The translations under genes and the position numbers were made by a program. The notes under the pieces are model-generated. The model searched no databases. It had not been told where the DNA came from and worked only from the letters and a program-made list of their open reading frames with translations. DNA of 64,000 bases from Candidatus Pacearchaeota archaeon (GTDB taxonomy: Archaea; Nanobdellota; Nanobdellia; Pacearchaeales; GW2011-AR1): positions 62,001 to 126,000 of the forward strand of contig JAIFVX010000002.1 in the NCBI GenBank assembly GCA_019659125.1, given 5' to 3'. Below are positions 32,582 to 40,987 of the stretch, piece after piece; within the stretch, counting starts at the first letter, position 1, and each line of letters opens with the position of its first letter.

Positions 32582-33393
32582 GCGCGGGCTTCCTCTAGTT
32601 TTTTCCATACGAAATTATCTGGAAGCTTCTTTCCCGTGTAAATCTTGAACTGCTCGGCTGCTTGGTAGACATGCATCACTTTTCCTGGAATTGCTTTCTT
32701 ATTCAATCTTCGGGCTTCCTGCATAAGAAGCGTTGGTGAAGAAGAGATAACTACATCCATGACTACATCATATTTATCTATTGAGTTTAAAGGAATAGGG
32801 CATTCATTAGGATCTTTCATGCCGACGGAGGTGGCATTAATGAGAAGCTTCCCTTCTTCGTGTTGAAGCGCGACATAGGGAAGCCATTTTACTTTGAGTT
32901 TCTTGGCTAGGTTCATAGCAGTCTCATTTGTCCTGTTGACAATATACAAGTCTGCTTTGTCCTTGAGAGAATATGCAATAGCTCGTGCAACGCCTCCTGC
33001 ACCGATCAGAATAACCTTATCATCATCTTTTAATTCCACGGTCTTGAGTGCTTCTCGTGCGCCATTCGTGTCAGTATTATGGCCCATGAGGCTCGTACCG
33101 TCATTGTAGATTGTGTTGACTGACTCTGTCCTTACCGCATAGCGATCAATGTGATGGTTATGAGCGTTAAGATAGTCGAATGCTGCCCTTTTATGAGGCA
33201 TAGAAATGCTACAGCCCTTAAAATTGTCTTTTACAACATCAAGCATTGCTTCAAGGTTACCTGTGACTTTGAGAGGTATGTAAACAAAATTAAGACCAAG
33301 GGCTTCATAACCTTCATTATGAAATCTTCTGCCAGACTCGCCTGGCTGTGCTGCTAGAGAGACGCATATAGCTGTTTCTTTTGTAACGTTCAT
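32578..33393 (-). CDS. Shikimate dehydrogenase-like oxidoreductase with altered substrate site
   Basis: This 271-residue protein has the AroE fold: the catalytic Lys68 in SISMPHKRAAF, Asp108 in GHNTDTNG, and NADP loop GAGGVARAIA at 131-140. In genuine AroE the start holds a Ser-x-Ser-Pro substrate motif (HSLSP); here the same place reads AAQPGESGRRFHN. That loss suggests a substrate other than shikimate. It leads the five-gene operon and has an SD-like ggtgg 4 bases before the ATG. A TATA box lies about 75 bases upstream, so its message has a leader of roughly 50 bases, unlike most genes here. No other shikimate genes are in the window. Confidence 0.82.
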   Translation of the reverse strand: MNVTKETAICVSLAAQPGESGRRFHNEGYEALGLNFVYIPLKVTGNLEAMLDVVKDNFKGCSISMPHKRAAFDYLNAHNHHIDRYAVRTESVNTIYNDGTSLMGHNTDTNGAREALKTVELKDDDKVILIGAGGVARAIAYSLKDKADLYIVNRTNETAMNLAKKLKVKWLPYVALQHEEGKLLINATSVGMKDPNECPIPLNSIDKYDVVMDVVISSSPTLLMQEARRLNKKAIPGKVMHVYQAAEQFKIYTGKKLPDNFVWKKLEEARA

Positions 33394-33539
33394 TTCCCAC
33401 CGTCCTGTAATCTATACGATACACCTAATGTGTTCGCCTATTACAAGTATATAGGTTTAAAATTATACACGGCAGTGCTTTAAAAAGATTGTTGTGATAG
33501 CATAGAAATCTATATAAAAAGATTGGAACAGAGGTCTTT

Positions 33540-34694
33540 ATGAGAAAGGTACAGTTTTATCCTTACATTGACCAGATCCACACCTCTTACAAGTCATTAA
33601 TTGAACAACCTCCGGCTGGATATACATTCATTGGAGTCCCTCGTTCTGAAAGGAGCAGATGGATTGATGGGCTGAGAAAATATTCAATCTTAAGAAAAGC
33701 ATACAAGGTATTCCTCCGCCTTTTCAACACAACGAAGATTGTAGAATATTCTTTTCAAGGACCTTCAATGCATGAGGCAGACATTGTCTATTCATTTGGA
33801 ACGTTTTACAAGGGCACAAAGCCTTTCGTTGTTGATTTGCTTGACTCTCCCTACTCCTTAGCAGGAAACAACTATCATCTATTCATAAGGAATAGAATGA
33901 ATATTGAAAAATACCTTGCTGCTGAAAACTGTAAATATGTCATATGCACTCACGACACCTCTCTTGAATTCATGAAGAAACATTTTAGCAAAGAAGTACA
34001 GAAGAAGCTTGTCCTCATACCTCAGGCGGTCAAACCTATCTCTTTCAAAAAAAGTAAATCTCCACGGTTCAGGGCCCTTTTCATGGGATCCATTAATAAT
34101 CCTGATGATTTTTACCTCAAGGGAGGTTTGGAGGCAATTTATGCATTCCAAGCACTCGGAAAAGAGAATGCAGAACTCATTGTGCGATGCAAAGTCCCTG
34201 AAAGCGTTAAAAATCTTGTAAGGAAATCAAATAACATTACCCTTCTTGATGAAATCCTTCCTTTTGATAAAGTTATAGAGCTATATACAAGCTCAGACAT
34301 GCTCTTGATGCCAAGCCATCAATATGTCCTTATGGCTACTCTGGAATCCTTGTATTTTGGTCTTCCTATTGTCGCCCTTGACACCTATGCGGTGAAAGAC
34401 TTTGTAAAGGACGGATACAATGGATTTTTAGTCAAGCCTTCCAGCCAGATATTAGCTTATAAGGATCCAATCTATCCCACCAATCTTCGAAGTGCCGAAT
34501 TCATCTCTGAAATACGGGCTCCTGACCCCATACTGATAAGCAATTTGGCTGATAGAATTAGAACCTTAATAAAAAACTCAAAACTAAGGAAAAAAATGGG
34601 AGATAATGCAAGAAAGCTTGCAACAACTGTATTCTCCATCGAGGAGCGGAACAAGAAGCTTAAGAATATTTTTGATACTATGATTTCTTCTTAA
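33540..34694 (+). CDS. Glycosyltransferase, GT4/GT-B type
   Basis: This 384-residue protein has the GT-B two-domain layout. The C-terminal half shows the GT4 donor-binding pattern: ALFMGSINNPDDFYLKGG, the sugar-site block LLMPSHQYVLMATLES, and FGLPIVALD, followed by a C-terminal helix with KKMGDNARKLA. The N-terminal half is less conserved but holds the Asp/His of VVDLLDSPYS. A TATA element (ctatataaaaag) lies about 25 bases before the ATG. Its 3' end overlaps the convergent carbamoyltransferase gene by 17 bases. Donor and acceptor are unknown. Confidence 0.82.
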   Translation: MRKVQFYPYIDQIHTSYKSLIEQPPAGYTFIGVPRSERSRWIDGLRKYSILRKAYKVFLRLFNTTKIVEYSFQGPSMHEADIVYSFGTFYKGTKPFVVDLLDSPYSLAGNNYHLFIRNRMNIEKYLAAENCKYVICTHDTSLEFMKKHFSKEVQKKLVLIPQAVKPISFKKSKSPRFRALFMGSINNPDDFYLKGGLEAIYAFQALGKENAELIVRCKVPESVKNLVRKSNNITLLDEILPFDKVIELYTSSDMLLMPSHQYVLMATLESLYFGLPIVALDTYAVKDFVKDGYNGFLVKPSSQILAYKDPIYPTNLRSAEFISEIRAPDPILISNLADRIRTLIKNSKLRKKMGDNARKLATTVFSIEERNKKLKNIFDTMISS

Positions 34695-36426
34695 GCAAGT
34701 AATTTCCAAGAGCAAGATACTTGAGGGATGAGTTTGCTACTGTATGCAATGCATCTTCAGGGGTGAGAACATTTGGCTCCCCGTGAAGATTGAATGAGGT
34801 GTTCAGCACCCCACCTATTCCCGTTAATTTCTTAAATGAATTAATGATTTCCCAGTAATCTGGATTCCATTCCTTGTAGACAACTTGTGGGCGAAGCGTG
34901 AAGTCGTAGGAATGCATCGCCGCTGGAAGATGTTTCCTTGCAAGAGGGGTTGAGTCGAAGGTAATCACCATATATGGGGCAGCCATCTTCTTTTTATTTA
35001 CGAAATACTTCGAGGCATCGGTATCAATAATGCTGGGAGTGAATGGCATCCAGAAATCTCTGTCTTTGATGGTTTCATTAAGTACCTGCACCGCGGCAGG
35101 GTTTGAGGGATTGGATAAAATAGATCGATTGCCAAGAGCTCGTGCTCCCCATTCACTTCTTCCTGAACAGCGAGCGACGATTTCCCCTTTTGCAAGAAGT
35201 TTTGCGATCTCTTTGTTAATGCTCTTAGGCTTGGTTATCTCGTATCCGTTTTCAAGTTTCCTTTGCTGTATAAGGTTTTTAACATAGGCATCATCATACA
35301 TGGGACCTAGATAGAGATCCTTAAGAGGCTGGGGAGTAAATTTTTCATTTGATTCAGTGCAGTATTTTTTATAGCCATATAAGCATGCACCCATTGCTGT
35401 AGACTCATCACCTGCGCTTGGCATGACGAACATATGATTGACTTCCTTTAGCTCTGAAATCCTTTGATTTGCCTTTACATTCATGAAGACTCCTCCTGAA
35501 AATGCCACATTATGGATAGATGTTTTTTCTATCGCATTTAACACCCACTTTGAGGTAAGGTCCTCTGTAAATTTTTGTATCGATGCAGCAAGTGTGTCAA
35601 ACCTCACATATTTCAATGCCTCATCAATAAACGAGTCTGCATATTGCATTCTGAACTTTGACTTGAAATGTAGTCCATCAACCCAAAGAATCTTCTGTAA
35701 AAGAGGATAGACATCCTCCACTTTGTCTTTCTTAGCATATGGAGCGAGGCCCATGACCTTGAATTCATGTTCATTCGGTCGCATTCCAAGAGCAACAGTA
35801 AAAATAGCATAGAGATATCCTAACGAGGCAGCCTTAGGCGTCGATGCGATCCTTTTTAGCTCCTGGCCATCATATACACTGACTGTTGCACACAGGCCGT
35901 CGCCTTCTGCATCGAGAGAAAAGACAAGTGTTTTTTCATTAGAGGGAAGATTGAAACAGGTTGATAGTGCATGGCATAGATGATGATCTGTGTAAATGAT
36001 CTTACTTTTATCAATATTGAAGTAACGAGCTACGTCGTTTGTTCTTTTTTCTTTCATTCGCTCGAGATTCCTTTCATCCTTAGCATGCTTCATGTCAATC
36101 ATCCAACCTGTACTTGACGGATACTTATACGACATGTATCCAAAGAGTTTCTTCATGAGAGGTTTTTTTGTATATGTTTCTCGATAGCTATTATAGACCT
36201 TTCCTGGGCTCTTCAGATCCGCTCCCAGGGTACTGAAAACAACATATTGTAGATCTTGAGGGGTTATTTTAGCATACTCAAGGACATACTTTATAGAGTG
36301 ATGGGGGAATCCTACATGATTTTTCAGCCTTGAAAATCTTTCTTCGCTGACGCAGGCAATTATCTTTCCATCCTTCAATAGGGCGGCTGTTCCGTTATGT
36401 CCGGGATTTATTCCCAAAATATACAT
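34678..36426 (-). CDS. Carbamoyltransferase, NodU/CmcH family
   Basis: These enzymes transfer carbamoyl from carbamoyl phosphate, by an adenylated intermediate, onto a hydroxyl of a sugar or antibiotic. This 582-residue protein has the Kae1-like first domain (MYILGINPGHNGTAALLKDG), metal-binding histidines in YTDHHLCHALST, and VFSLDAEGDG. The C-terminal YrdC-like domain shows ARCSGRSEWGARALGNRSIL and MPFTPSI. A GTG at 36435 is in frame, but the ATG at 36426 is about 26 bases below a TATA box (ctttataagta). It is likely to decorate the surface glycan. The promoter lies inside the end of the upstream FkbM gene, so they are partly independent. Confidence 0.9.
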   Translation of the reverse strand: MYILGINPGHNGTAALLKDGKIIACVSEERFSRLKNHVGFPHHSIKYVLEYAKITPQDLQYVVFSTLGADLKSPGKVYNSYRETYTKKPLMKKLFGYMSYKYPSSTGWMIDMKHAKDERNLERMKEKRTNDVARYFNIDKSKIIYTDHHLCHALSTCFNLPSNEKTLVFSLDAEGDGLCATVSVYDGQELKRIASTPKAASLGYLYAIFTVALGMRPNEHEFKVMGLAPYAKKDKVEDVYPLLQKILWVDGLHFKSKFRMQYADSFIDEALKYVRFDTLAASIQKFTEDLTSKWVLNAIEKTSIHNVAFSGGVFMNVKANQRISELKEVNHMFVMPSAGDESTAMGACLYGYKKYCTESNEKFTPQPLKDLYLGPMYDDAYVKNLIQQRKLENGYEITKPKSINKEIAKLLAKGEIVARCSGRSEWGARALGNRSILSNPSNPAAVQVLNETIKDRDFWMPFTPSIIDTDASKYFVNKKKMAAPYMVITFDSTPLARKHLPAAMHSYDFTLRPQVVYKEWNPDYWEIINSFKKLTGIGGVLNTSFNLHGEPNVLTPEDALHTVANSSLKYLALGNYLLKKKS

Positions 36427-36444
36427 GTAGAGCACTAAAAGGGA

Positions 36445-37218
36445 TTACTTATAAAGATTGTTGTTCCTTTTCGCATACAGCATGCCTTGCTGGGGAGAAT
36501 CTGGCTTGAGAGTTACTGAAAAGCCTCTCTTCTCAAGGAAACCCTTAAGTGTTCGGATATTCTTGCGGCTATCCAGATTATGATATTCCAGGCCAATCAT
36601 TCTTATTTTTTTCAAGATTGCTGGTGAACATGAAAAAAGAATGTCATATTCAGCACCCTCGCAATCCATCTTGAGAAAATCTAGCGAGGCCCATGCATTC
36701 CTTTTCATGATATCAGCGAGAGATGTTGCATTGACGTGCTGCTTGTTCCGAGCTGATGGGCTTTCATAGATAGAGTGGCAGAGAGGATTATCTGAAAAAA
36801 ACATTGTTAATACCCCTTTCTTGGAAGAAACCGCCTCATTATATGCCGTAATATTTTTTAGATTATTAAGGGCTATATTCTCCTGTAGCAATTTGAAATT
36901 GGAGGGGGCTGGCTCAAAGGCAAGAATTTTCGCATGAGGGGAGTAATAAGAAGCGAATAATGAGAAAAACCCTATATGAGCCCCTATATCAATGACTGTC
37001 TTTATTTCCCTTATTTGCCCTGGCCCCCCATACGCATGATGAACCCAGATTTCATTTAATGTTGTTCTATCAGTAGTTCCTGCCCGTACCTTATACTTGA
37101 TTCCATTTCTCAATTTATAGACAATGTATTTTCCTTTTATCATGCGAGCGTAATCAAGCAGATAGAGTGGCCAGTTCTTCACTGTCTTTATGATCCTGAA
37201 TAATGTCCTTATTTTCAT
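36445..37218 (-). CDS. FkbM family methyltransferase (copy 1)
   Basis: This 257-residue SAM-dependent methyltransferase O-methylates a sugar or similar acceptor. It shows the FkbM blocks VIDIGAHIGFFSLFAS (SAM motif I), ILAFEPAPSNFKLLQENI, and LDFLKMDCEGAEYDIL (motif IV with the metal-like Asp). The open frame reaches 37269, but the ATG at 37218 overlaps the stop of the upstream GT2 gene by 4 bases (ATGA), which decides the start. It belongs to the four-gene run 39620 to 36445: methyltransferase, two GT2s, FkbM. Confidence 0.85.
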   Translation of the reverse strand: MKIRTLFRIIKTVKNWPLYLLDYARMIKGKYIVYKLRNGIKYKVRAGTTDRTTLNEIWVHHAYGGPGQIREIKTVIDIGAHIGFFSLFASYYSPHAKILAFEPAPSNFKLLQENIALNNLKNITAYNEAVSSKKGVLTMFFSDNPLCHSIYESPSARNKQHVNATSLADIMKRNAWASLDFLKMDCEGAEYDILFSCSPAILKKIRMIGLEYHNLDSRKNIRTLKGFLEKRGFSVTLKPDSPQQGMLYAKRNNNLYK

Positions 37219-38177
37219 TGAAAGTTTCTTACCCTTCCTTTTCGTATCTGTCCAAGATGGGTAAAGCAATATATAAGCGAAGAAAGATAAAATGTAAGCC
37301 GTAGTATATTCTCTTTCTTTCCCGATGTCAACGCCGAAATCTTTCTCAGAAGAGTAATCCCCAGAAGGGACCAGATGAACTTAAACTGCTGAAGTATGCC
37401 TTTATTCATGTCTTTAAAGTTGAAATAGAAGTGGTCAACCTGATTAAGGTAGCTTATCTTTCTCGTTGGATAACGTTCAATGGATGAAGCTCTATGCACA
37501 ATATCTGCGTAGGGTGTAAGAAACAGTGATGAATGATGACGCATGTACAACCGATAGGAGAAGTCCATATCCTCCACTACGGTGTATCCAAGGAGATTCT
37601 CGTCGAACTGCTGTTCACTAAATACCTCTCGTTTGTAGACCATGTTCACTCCTGGAAGCCATTGCGTATTCTTTGTCTTCGCAAGATGAATGGGATAGAG
37701 GTTCCCGTACGAGGAAACTACATCTGTTCTTTCATTTTCTCGCCTGCTTAGGAAGAACAATTTCTTAAGAAGAATCATGAACGGAGAATCCTTGGCGTCC
37801 TCTTTAATATAGGCTGCTGCTGCCCGTGCATCGGGATTCTCATTGAAGACCTTTAAAATCTCGGAAAAATAATTTTTCCCAAGGGTAACATCATCATCAA
37901 TAAAGCACACAAGCCTTCCCGATGACGCCTTCGCTCCCTTATTTCTCGCGATAGTAATCGAGGGTTGTGATGAATAGAGATAGGTTATGTTCTTTATGCT
38001 TTTTACAACCCTTTTTGTCCTGTCATCTTTGCTTTGGTCAACGACAATAACTTCCTTCACGGGGAATTTCCTTAATGAAGAAAGGGTTAATGCAATATCG
38101 TCCGGTCTATTGTAGGTAGGAATGATAACTGACAGATCACGTATACCATAGCTAACGAATGATTTTTTCTTTTTCAT
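37215..38177 (-). CDS. Glycosyltransferase family 2 (copy with C-terminal membrane-like segment)
   Basis: This 320-residue GT-A enzyme has SVIIPTYNRPDDIALTLSSL, the nucleotide/metal site RLVCFIDDDVTLGK (DDD), and the acceptor region ending in VVEDMDFSYRLYMR. The C-terminal 60 residues are partly hydrophobic (FKFIWSLLGITLL and FYLSSLIYCFTH), so it may sit at the membrane. It overlaps the upstream GT2 by 26 bases and the FkbM gene by 4. Sugar specificity cannot be judged. Confidence 0.85.
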   Translation of the reverse strand: MKKKKSFVSYGIRDLSVIIPTYNRPDDIALTLSSLRKFPVKEVIVVDQSKDDRTKRVVKSIKNITYLYSSQPSITIARNKGAKASSGRLVCFIDDDVTLGKNYFSEILKVFNENPDARAAAAYIKEDAKDSPFMILLKKLFFLSRRENERTDVVSSYGNLYPIHLAKTKNTQWLPGVNMVYKREVFSEQQFDENLLGYTVVEDMDFSYRLYMRHHSSLFLTPYADIVHRASSIERYPTRKISYLNQVDHFYFNFKDMNKGILQQFKFIWSLLGITLLRKISALTSGKKENILRLTFYLSSLIYCFTHLGQIRKGRVRNFQ

Positions 38178-39096
38178 TACTTTTCTTGATATATTTATAG
38201 TTTTTCAGCGCGGAAGCAAGTGCCGCTAGATAGAGAAGCATACGTTTTGGAAAGTTCTTATGGAATATGGTATTCTTGATGCTAATAGGCTCAATAGTGT
38301 TTTTCCTTGTAAAGAGAGTGCGCACAAGCTGGCGGAAAGCCATGCTAATCTTGGTTGAAATTGGTGCATACCTGAAATAAAAAATCATCATGCCCTCGCT
38401 CTGCTGCCGATAGAGAAAATCCTTTGCTGAGCCAGTCACTCCGGTAGCGCTCCCTATATGCACGGAGTGTGATTTCCCATTATAGATCATCTTGAATCCT
38501 GCTTTCTTAGCCCTATAGCAGTAATCAAGGTCATTCGGCCCATAAAAGAAATTCTCATCATAATATCCTATCTTTTCCGCCACAGTCCTTCTGATAACCA
38601 TAGCGGGCCCTACAAATGCATCAACCTCCTTTATGAAGTTGTACTTTCCCGTATCTGGTTTATATGAATCATCGGCTCCTTCATAGGGGGTTTGCAATCT
38701 TCCGTCAGGAAATGTATGCTTTCCGCTTCCCAGGCCGTTCTTAGGGTCTTTTTCAAGCTCGTTGATGATTAAGGTAAGCCATTGCGGCTGTACAGTAATG
38801 ATATCATTGTCCATCACACAAACATAGTCTGCTTTCATACTTTTAAGGACGTATTTCCATCCTACGTTAATCCCTTCTGTATATCCGTAGTTTTTCTTAA
38901 GTTTTATGATATGTATCCCTGGATTAACCTTTTTTAGAAACTCAACACTTCCATCAGTCGAGCCATTATCAACAAGAACAACCTTGTAGTTCTTATACGT
39001 GGTCTTTTTCAAAGATTTTAGGCAGTTTGCAGTCATGTCCTTCTTGTTCCAATTAACAATAGCTATTCCTACTAACGGTTCTTTTTGCTTTTTCAT
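38152..39096 (-). CDS. Glycosyltransferase family 2, rhamnosyltransferase-like
   Basis: This 314-residue GT2 has VGIAIVNWNKKDMTANCLKSL, VVLVDNGSTDGS, and the DxD site YVCVMDNDIITV. It is followed by VIRRTVAEKIGYYDENFFYG and DLDYCYRAKKAG with the ED-like acceptor site. These are the blocks of the WbbL/RfbN rhamnosyltransferase group, though other sugars are possible. It overlaps the neighbouring methyltransferase by 4 bases and the downstream GT2 by 26. An RmlD-like reductase at 42069 would fit a dTDP-rhamnose donor, but RmlA, RmlB and RmlC are not in this window. Confidence 0.82.
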   Translation of the reverse strand: MKKQKEPLVGIAIVNWNKKDMTANCLKSLKKTTYKNYKVVLVDNGSTDGSVEFLKKVNPGIHIIKLKKNYGYTEGINVGWKYVLKSMKADYVCVMDNDIITVQPQWLTLIINELEKDPKNGLGSGKHTFPDGRLQTPYEGADDSYKPDTGKYNFIKEVDAFVGPAMVIRRTVAEKIGYYDENFFYGPNDLDYCYRAKKAGFKMIYNGKSHSVHIGSATGVTGSAKDFLYRQQSEGMMIFYFRYAPISTKISMAFRQLVRTLFTRKNTIEPISIKNTIFHKNFPKRMLLYLAALASALKNYKYIKKSNEKEKIIR

Positions 39097-39620
39097 TTTA
39101 CAACCTTCAACTTTACTTCAAGGACTTGTGAGGGAAACATATATGCAAAGAATCGTTCATAGATAGGCTGATGGAGATTGACAAGAGGATTAAAAATCCT
39201 CAGGAACCTATTTTCACTATAGATGATTGTTCTTCTGAGGATTTTAAAGTTCATTTTTGAGGATACATCGAAATAATTCTTTAGCTTACCCCTTTCAAAG
39301 AAGTCAAAGGTGGCGGATGCAAAAAAATGCTTGTGCGTGGGATCTTTCACCATATTAAGGCTGCTAAAGTAAGGGACTCCTATAGTGATAATGGCTCCTG
39401 GCTTGGAAATTCTCCAGACTTCTTCCATAGTCTTTACCACATCATCGACATGCTCAAGCACATGATTGATAAGGACTTCTGAGAACGTATTGTTCCTGAA
39501 AGGCAAGGGTGTCTTGTTTATGTCCCATATCTTGTCTACACCTTTGAACTTATAGCTATCAAGGTTTACGTATCCCTGGCGGATGTCCGTCCCGCAGCCG
39601 AGATTCAGCTTTTCTGCCAT
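39093..39620 (-). CDS. SAM-dependent methyltransferase (Methyltransf_11 type)
   Basis: This 175-residue class I methyltransferase starts AEKLNLGCGTDIRQGYVNLD (SAM motif I), has LPFRNNTFSEVLINHVLEH (motif II/III) and EEVWRISKPGAIITIGVPYF. It ends shortly after, so only the core fold is present. Such short enzymes accompany GTs in glycan loci, and the acceptor is unknown. Its ATG is the first gene of the leftward run that includes two GT2s and FkbM; the first GT2 overlaps its stop by 4 bases. Confidence 0.8.
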   Translation of the reverse strand: MAEKLNLGCGTDIRQGYVNLDSYKFKGVDKIWDINKTPLPFRNNTFSEVLINHVLEHVDDVVKTMEEVWRISKPGAIITIGVPYFSSLNMVKDPTHKHFFASATFDFFERGKLKNYFDVSSKMNFKILRRTIIYSENRFLRIFNPLVNLHQPIYERFFAYMFPSQVLEVKLKVVK

Positions 39621-39702
39621 GGTTGAAGCAGTAAATACGGGTTTTTAAACTATATTAGTTTTACTGGAGAACATTTAAATATAGATATACAGGTTGGTTG
39701 TA

Positions 39703-40377
39703 ATGGTTTTTGATGATATTTTTTCTAGAGTAAGAGAAGCAAGACCTGAAAAACCTGAAGAAGTAGTTGTACTCGCTATTGCGGGATATGGGGGATCAGG
39801 GAAGAGCTACTTTATCAGAGAGTTTTCTGATTATCTTAGCCAAAGAAATCTTGAACCTTTTAAATTATCGACAGATCTGTATCATATGCATCCTCGATCC
39901 AAGAAGAAAACACTCATGAATGAGTTTATGGCCCAAGGTGTTGACCGCACAGAAGCAATCAAGATTGCATATGACCATGATACTAACCTCATGGCGCAGC
40001 ATCTGGCTTTAATAAAAGACCGTCAGAATGTACAGGCTTCTGGACTCTATGAGGGAGATAGTGGAGAAAAAAATGCAAAACTCGATATTAACTTTGAAAA
40101 CAAGGGGAATGTATGGGTTCTTTTTGAGGGAGTCTATGTACTAGACAAATCTATACGAGGTTTTTTGGATCAAGTTGTATTCCTAGAGGCAAGCCACCAA
40201 ACTAGACTGGAAAGAACTGATAAAAGAGCTCAACAGCGTGTGAATCCCTATACTATTGATAGAGAAATATTTCGTGCAATGGATAGAGCAAATCATGACT
40301 GGCTTGAGCCCCAGAGAAGAGCAGGAGATATTGTTATAGATAACAATGATTATACCAACAGAAAAATAATCTCTTAA
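39703..40377 (+). CDS. P-loop kinase, uridine kinase-like (copy 2)
   Basis: This 224-residue protein has Walker A GYGGSGKS at 28-35, a substrate strand KLSTDLYHMHP, and the later FLEASHQTRLERTDKRAQQR with an Arg-rich lid (RTDKRAQQR) as in uridine/phosphoribulokinase-type enzymes. The frame opens at a TTG 9 bases earlier, but the ATG at 39703 is 26 bases below a TATA box (atttaaata). It is the second such kinase in the glycan island. Its 3' end overlaps the convergent HD gene by 4 bases. Substrate unknown. Confidence 0.68.
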   Translation: MVFDDIFSRVREARPEKPEEVVVLAIAGYGGSGKSYFIREFSDYLSQRNLEPFKLSTDLYHMHPRSKKKTLMNEFMAQGVDRTEAIKIAYDHDTNLMAQHLALIKDRQNVQASGLYEGDSGEKNAKLDINFENKGNVWVLFEGVYVLDKSIRGFLDQVVFLEASHQTRLERTDKRAQQRVNPYTIDREIFRAMDRANHDWLEPQRRAGDIVIDNNDYTNRKIIS

Positions 40378-40928
40378 AGTTTCCTAATTACGTCTAATAC
40401 TATCTTCTTCAGATCCTCATTTTGAAAACTCATCGTGGTAAGAAGCGCTTTAGCCTTTGCAGACAATCGTGTATACATGAAGGTTATCTTATCTTTCAGA
40501 TAAGGAAGGTGAGTCCTTTGATAGTGCTCAAGGTTATTCTCAAAAAATGATAGACTATCAGCATCTTTCAAAACTTCTACATCGCCTGATCCTCCAATCT
40601 CATGATTCTCGATGAGAGTCTTTACTTTTTTCCTTATTTTATCGTCAATATCAAACTTCTTGAGTATATCATCTATAATCATAGCTGACCGTGCGGCATG
40701 ACGCATCTTAAAGGACTCATAACTTTCAGATTCATCTTTTTTTACAGGCTCCCCATAGCTTCTGTCAATATCATGACCAAGTGCGGCAACCTTTAGAGCT
40801 ATATCGGCATCGGGTTTGAGCTTTAGAACCCATTTCAATACTGAATGTGAATGACTATATTCAATCTTTGATTTCGAATGCTTTGTGAGATTGTCTATTT
40901 CTTTCGTAATTATGGAAAAATTGTCCAT
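40374..40928 (-). CDS. HD-domain protein
   Basis: This 184-residue protein has the pattern of an HD-type metal-dependent phosphohydrolase: His28 in SHSHSV, the doublet His52-Asp53 in ALGHDIDRSYG, another His in MRHAARSAM, and Asp in LKDADSLSFFENN. It is closest in layout to single-domain HD proteins such as DUF4202, for which no reaction is settled. It shares its promoter region with the GT4 gene at 40988, divergently. It has no obvious role in glycans; nucleotide clean-up is one possibility. Confidence 0.7.
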   Translation of the reverse strand: MDNFSIITKEIDNLTKHSKSKIEYSHSHSVLKWVLKLKPDADIALKVAALGHDIDRSYGEPVKKDESESYESFKMRHAARSAMIIDDILKKFDIDDKIRKKVKTLIENHEIGGSGDVEVLKDADSLSFFENNLEHYQRTHLPYLKDKITFMYTRLSAKAKALLTTMSFQNEDLKKIVLDVIRKL

Positions 40929-40987
40929 GCTACCCTAGACGATTTCATGATATAATACTTTTTAAACTATTATCTCCATTATTTTGT

